From an uncultured Flavobacterium sp. (GTDB lineage Bacteria > Bacteroidota > Bacteroidia > Flavobacteriales > Flavobacteriaceae): a stretch of 14,751 nucleotides of DNA. The notes below the pieces were generated by a model that was given only the letters and a program-made list of their open reading frames with translations, was not told where the DNA came from and made no database searches. Made by a program: the position numbers and the translations under genes. Shown piece after piece: positions 12,592 to 14,751 of the stretch. The first letter of the stretch is position 1. Every line of letters begins with the position of its first letter. The DNA lies in the NCBI GenBank assembly GCA_946480635.1, contig CAMLKV010000010.1:1-14751 (forward strand). The letters run 5' to 3'.

Positions 12592-13548
12592 ATGAAGAAA
12601 TTTTTAGTATTTGCTTTATCGAGTATTATTTTAACATCTTGTTCAAAAAATGACAAGATTAAATCAGAAGCTGAAGAGATTCCTGTAAGTATTGAGGTAG
12701 ATAGATATGATAAGGCTTTCTTTGAAACAAAACCTCAAGATTTGAATAAGCTGAAAACAAAGTATCCATTCTTTTTTCCTCCTAATGTTTCTGATACAGC
12801 GATGGTAGAAAAAATGACTAATCCGCTATGGAGAGAACTTTATAAAGAGGTAGAAAAACGCTATGATAATTTTGATTTAGAAAAAGAAGGCATCGAAGAT
12901 TTATTCAAATACATTAAATTCTATTATCCTAAAACAAGGACACCTAAAGTGGTGACTTTAATTCATGATATGGATCCTCAGTATAAAGCTATTTATGCTG
13001 ATAGTCTTGTAATCATTTCATTAGAGATGTATTTAGGGAAAAATCATAAATTTTATGAGTATCCGGAATATGTTAAGAAGACTTTTGAACCATCTCAAAT
13101 TTTGCCAGACATTGTTCAGAGTTTTTCTTATGGAAAAGTGAAGCCGCCAATGGAAAGAGATTTTTTATCTCAGTTAGTATATGCTGGTAAGCAATTATAT
13201 TTAAAAGATATTTTATTGCCTGAATATTCAGATGAAGATAAGATTTGCTATACAACTGAAGAAATAAAATGGTGTGAAGAGCATGATGTAGACGTTTGGC
13301 GATTTTTTGTAGAAGAGAAATTACTGTATAGCACAGATTCTAAATTAATTCCAAAGTTTATTGAGCCTGGTCCGTTTTCAAAGTTTGGACTTGTAAATGA
13401 TAATGAGACACCAGGAAGAGTTGGAGCTTGGATTGGATGGCAAATTGTAAGGGCTTTTATGGATAACAACGATGTTCCTCCGCAACAAATGTTCTTAATG
13501 GATGCAAAAGAAATATTTCAAAAATCTAAATATAAACCTACTAAGTAA
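12592..13548 (+). CDS. gldB: Gliding motility lipoprotein GldB
   Basis: A 318-residue lipoprotein recognised as GldB, which in Flavobacterium johnsoniae is required for gliding on surfaces. The signal peptide is MKKFLVFALSSIILTSC, with C17 as the lipidated Cys. The mature protein is charged and rich in Tyr, Phe and Trp, with the conserved-looking segments RYDKAFF, KYPFFFP, RVGAWIGWQIV (near 275-285) and the C-terminal PPQQMFLMDAKEIF. It is expected to sit on the periplasmic side of a membrane. Its biochemical role is not known. Its stop (TAA) overlaps the gldC start codon by one base (TAATG), so the two are translated as a unit. I saw no HExxH protease motif. Confidence 0.95.
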   Translation: MKKFLVFALSSIILTSCSKNDKIKSEAEEIPVSIEVDRYDKAFFETKPQDLNKLKTKYPFFFPPNVSDTAMVEKMTNPLWRELYKEVEKRYDNFDLEKEGIEDLFKYIKFYYPKTRTPKVVTLIHDMDPQYKAIYADSLVIISLEMYLGKNHKFYEYPEYVKKTFEPSQILPDIVQSFSYGKVKPPMERDFLSQLVYAGKQLYLKDILLPEYSDEDKICYTTEEIKWCEEHDVDVWRFFVEEKLLYSTDSKLIPKFIEPGPFSKFGLVNDNETPGRVGAWIGWQIVRAFMDNNDVPPQQMFLMDAKEIFQKSKYKPTK

Positions 13549-13889
13549 TGGCAATAATTAAAACGTCAGATATAAAATTTAAAATATCATTAGATGAAAA
13601 CCACGTTCCTGAAAAGCTACATTGGACGGCTAAAGATGGAGGTGTTGAAAATGAAGAGGCAAAAGCAATAATGCTTAATGTTTGGGATAGCAAAGCTAAA
13701 GAGACTATGCGTATTGATTTATGGACAAAAGATATGCCGGTTGATGAGATGAAGATATTTTTTCATCAAACTTTAGTTGCAATGGCCGATACATTTCAAA
13801 GAGCTACTGCCGATGAAAAAATGAGTGATACTATGCGAGATTTCTGCGATTACTTTGCAGAAAAATTAGAATTAAAAAGAGAAGAGTAA
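13548..13889 (+). CDS. gldC: Gliding motility protein GldC
   Basis: A 113-residue small soluble protein recognised as GldC from its sequence and its place directly after gldB. It has no signal peptide or membrane segment, so it is probably cytoplasmic. The sequence is acidic at the C-terminus (FCDYFAEKLELKREE) with a compact DLWTKDMPVDEMKIFFHQTL core. In F. johnsoniae GldC supports efficient gliding, but its molecular function is unknown. The start overlaps the gldB stop by one base, and a strong terminator follows the stop. Confidence 0.94.
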   Translation: MAIIKTSDIKFKISLDENHVPEKLHWTAKDGGVENEEAKAIMLNVWDSKAKETMRIDLWTKDMPVDEMKIFFHQTLVAMADTFQRATADEKMSDTMRDFCDYFAEKLELKREE

Positions 13890-13890
13890 T

Positions 13891-13919
13891 AAAAAAGGTT
13901 CGCAACGCGAACCTTTTTT
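13891..13919. terminator. Bidirectional terminator between gldC and engB
   Basis: AAAAAAGGTTCGC (13891-13903) pairs perfectly with GCGAACCTTTTTT (13907-13919) around the triloop AAC. The A-run and T-run on either side let it serve gldC (ends 13889) and engB (ends 13922). Confidence 0.93.
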
Positions 13920-13921
13920 AT

Positions 13922-14533
13922 TTAATTATTTTTAAAAATTCCTTGATTAATTTCGTCAATATATTCTAGTACACTTTCTCGTCCTGTGGCCTCAAGTGAT
14001 GAGGTAACAAAATGAGGCGGCATTTCTTCCCAGTTGTTTGCCAGCAATGATTTACGATAAGCAGCAATACTTTGATCTATTTTTACACGACTTATTTTAT
14101 CTGCTTTAGTAAAAATGATACAAAAAGGAACTTCGATTTCACCCAGATAATTAATGAACTCCAAGTCTATTTTTTGAGCCTCATGACGTATATCAATAAG
14201 TACAAAAGCACAAACTAATTGTTCTCTTTTTTCGAAATAGTCAGTGATAAACTTCTGGAAAACTTCTTTTGTTTTTTTAGATACTCTTGCATAACCATAA
14301 CCTGGTAAATCAACTAAAAACCAATTGCTGTTTATCTTAAAGTGATTAATCAATTGAGTTTTTCCTGGTCTTGCAGATGTTTTTGCCAAATTCTTATGAT
14401 TCGTCAACATGTTGATTAAAGACGATTTACCAACATTTGACCTCCCAATAAATGCATATTCTGGTAAACGCTCTAAAGGACATTTACTTACATCAGAATT
14501 ACTTATAATAAATTCGGCTGTATTTATTTTCAT
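13922..14533 (-). CDS. engB: Ribosome biogenesis GTPase EngB (YsxC/YihA)
   Basis: A 203-residue TrmE-Era-EngA-like GTPase of normal length. Motifs in order: G1 GRSNVGKS (30-37), the switch I region KTSARPGKTQ with T59, G3 DLPGYG (75-80), G4 TKAD (142-145) and G5 TSS near 177. EngB proteins act in assembly of the large ribosomal subunit. The start codon overlaps the stop of the upstream hydrolase (TAATG), so the two are translationally coupled. This gene shares a bidirectional terminator with gldC. Confidence 0.95.
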   Translation of the reverse strand: MKINTAEFIISNSDVSKCPLERLPEYAFIGRSNVGKSSLINMLTNHKNLAKTSARPGKTQLINHFKINSNWFLVDLPGYGYARVSKKTKEVFQKFITDYFEKREQLVCAFVLIDIRHEAQKIDLEFINYLGEIEVPFCIIFTKADKISRVKIDQSIAAYRKSLLANNWEEMPPHFVTSSLEATGRESVLEYIDEINQGIFKNN

Positions 14534-14751
14534 TATACTTTGTGTTCGGCTTTAGTCTCAAGCCATTCTTCTAAAATCTTATTGAACTCATCAGGATGTT
14601 CCATCATGGCAGCATGGCCACATTTATCTATCCAATATAAAGATGAGTTTGGTAATAATTTATGGAATTCTTCGGCAACATCTGGAGGAGTTACTTTGTC
14701 TTGTTTGCCCCAAATAATGCCCGTAGGGACATGCATTTTAGGTAAATCTTT
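14533..14751 (-). CDS. Alpha/beta hydrolase, C-terminal part (5' end outside window)
   Basis: The frame is open to the right edge (the first residues in the window read KDLPKMHVP), so the true start lies outside. The visible 72 residues hold the end of an alpha/beta-hydrolase fold: IIWGKQDKVTPP, with the catalytic acid Asp, and DKCGHAAMMEHPDEFN, with the catalytic His. The serine nucleophile would be outside the window, and the substrate is unknown. It overlaps engB by one base and lies upstream in the same operon. Confidence 0.88.
   Translation of the reverse strand, partial: KDLPKMHVPTGIIWGKQDKVTPPDVAEEFHKLLPNSSLYWIDKCGHAAMMEHPDEFNKILEEWLETKAEHKV

Noticed and set aside
12592..13548. GldB as a metalloprotease
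   Set aside because: I looked for an HExxH motif because some GldB-like families are annotated near zinc proteases, and none is present.

Overview
The window looks like chromosomal housekeeping sequence from a gliding member of the Flavobacteriaceae, most likely Flavobacterium or a close relative. The evidence is a gldB-gldC gliding motility pair, strongly AT-rich DNA, several genes with the Bacteroidetes-type -7 box TAnnTTTG upstream, Bacteroidetes-style lipoproteins, and protein sequences that read like known Flavobacterium orthologues. This assignment rests on recognition, not on a database search. I saw no rRNA or tRNA gene, CRISPR array, prophage or intact insertion sequence. No stretch longer than 300 bases lacks a gene.

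Layout. 1-192: end of a PAP2-type lipid phosphatase. 193-280: a palindromic, probably dispersed repeat that ends on the stop codon of the next gene. 278-1955 (-): a class I O-methyltransferase and a nitronate monooxygenase-like flavoprotein, separated by a terminator. 2063-3106 (+): rlmN. 3155-4009 (-): an unknown lipoprotein. 4131-5111 (+): a long-chain polyprenyl diphosphate synthase. 5213-7536 (+): a tight three-gene unit of ECF sigma factor, single-pass membrane protein of the anti-sigma type, and coiled-coil plus outer-membrane beta-barrel protein. 7674-8915 (+): a secreted beta-helix protein with its own good promoter. 9000-10976 (+): dnaG. 10973-12497 (-): a NarL-type response regulator and nadE, running tail-to-tail into dnaG. 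12592-13889 (+): gldB-gldC. 13922 to the right edge (-): engB and the end of an alpha/beta hydrolase.

How the parts fit. Most genes are core functions: rRNA modification, replication priming, NAD synthesis, isoprenoid quinone side chains and ribosome assembly. The sigma/membrane/barrel unit looks like an envelope-sensing regulatory module and is the best candidate for an under-described system. The most striking single protein feature is the DnaG zinc-binding domain. All four zinc ligands are replaced (S37, S40, D58, S61) and there is no cysteine before residue 261, while the rest of the domain and the TOPRIM catalytic residues are intact. Other points of interest are two abutting -7 boxes of opposite orientation between nadE and gldB, -7 boxes so close to the ATGs of rlmN and the polyprenyl synthase that the mRNAs may be leaderless, a TTAA shared by two opposing stop codons, and several palindromes in intergenic regions.
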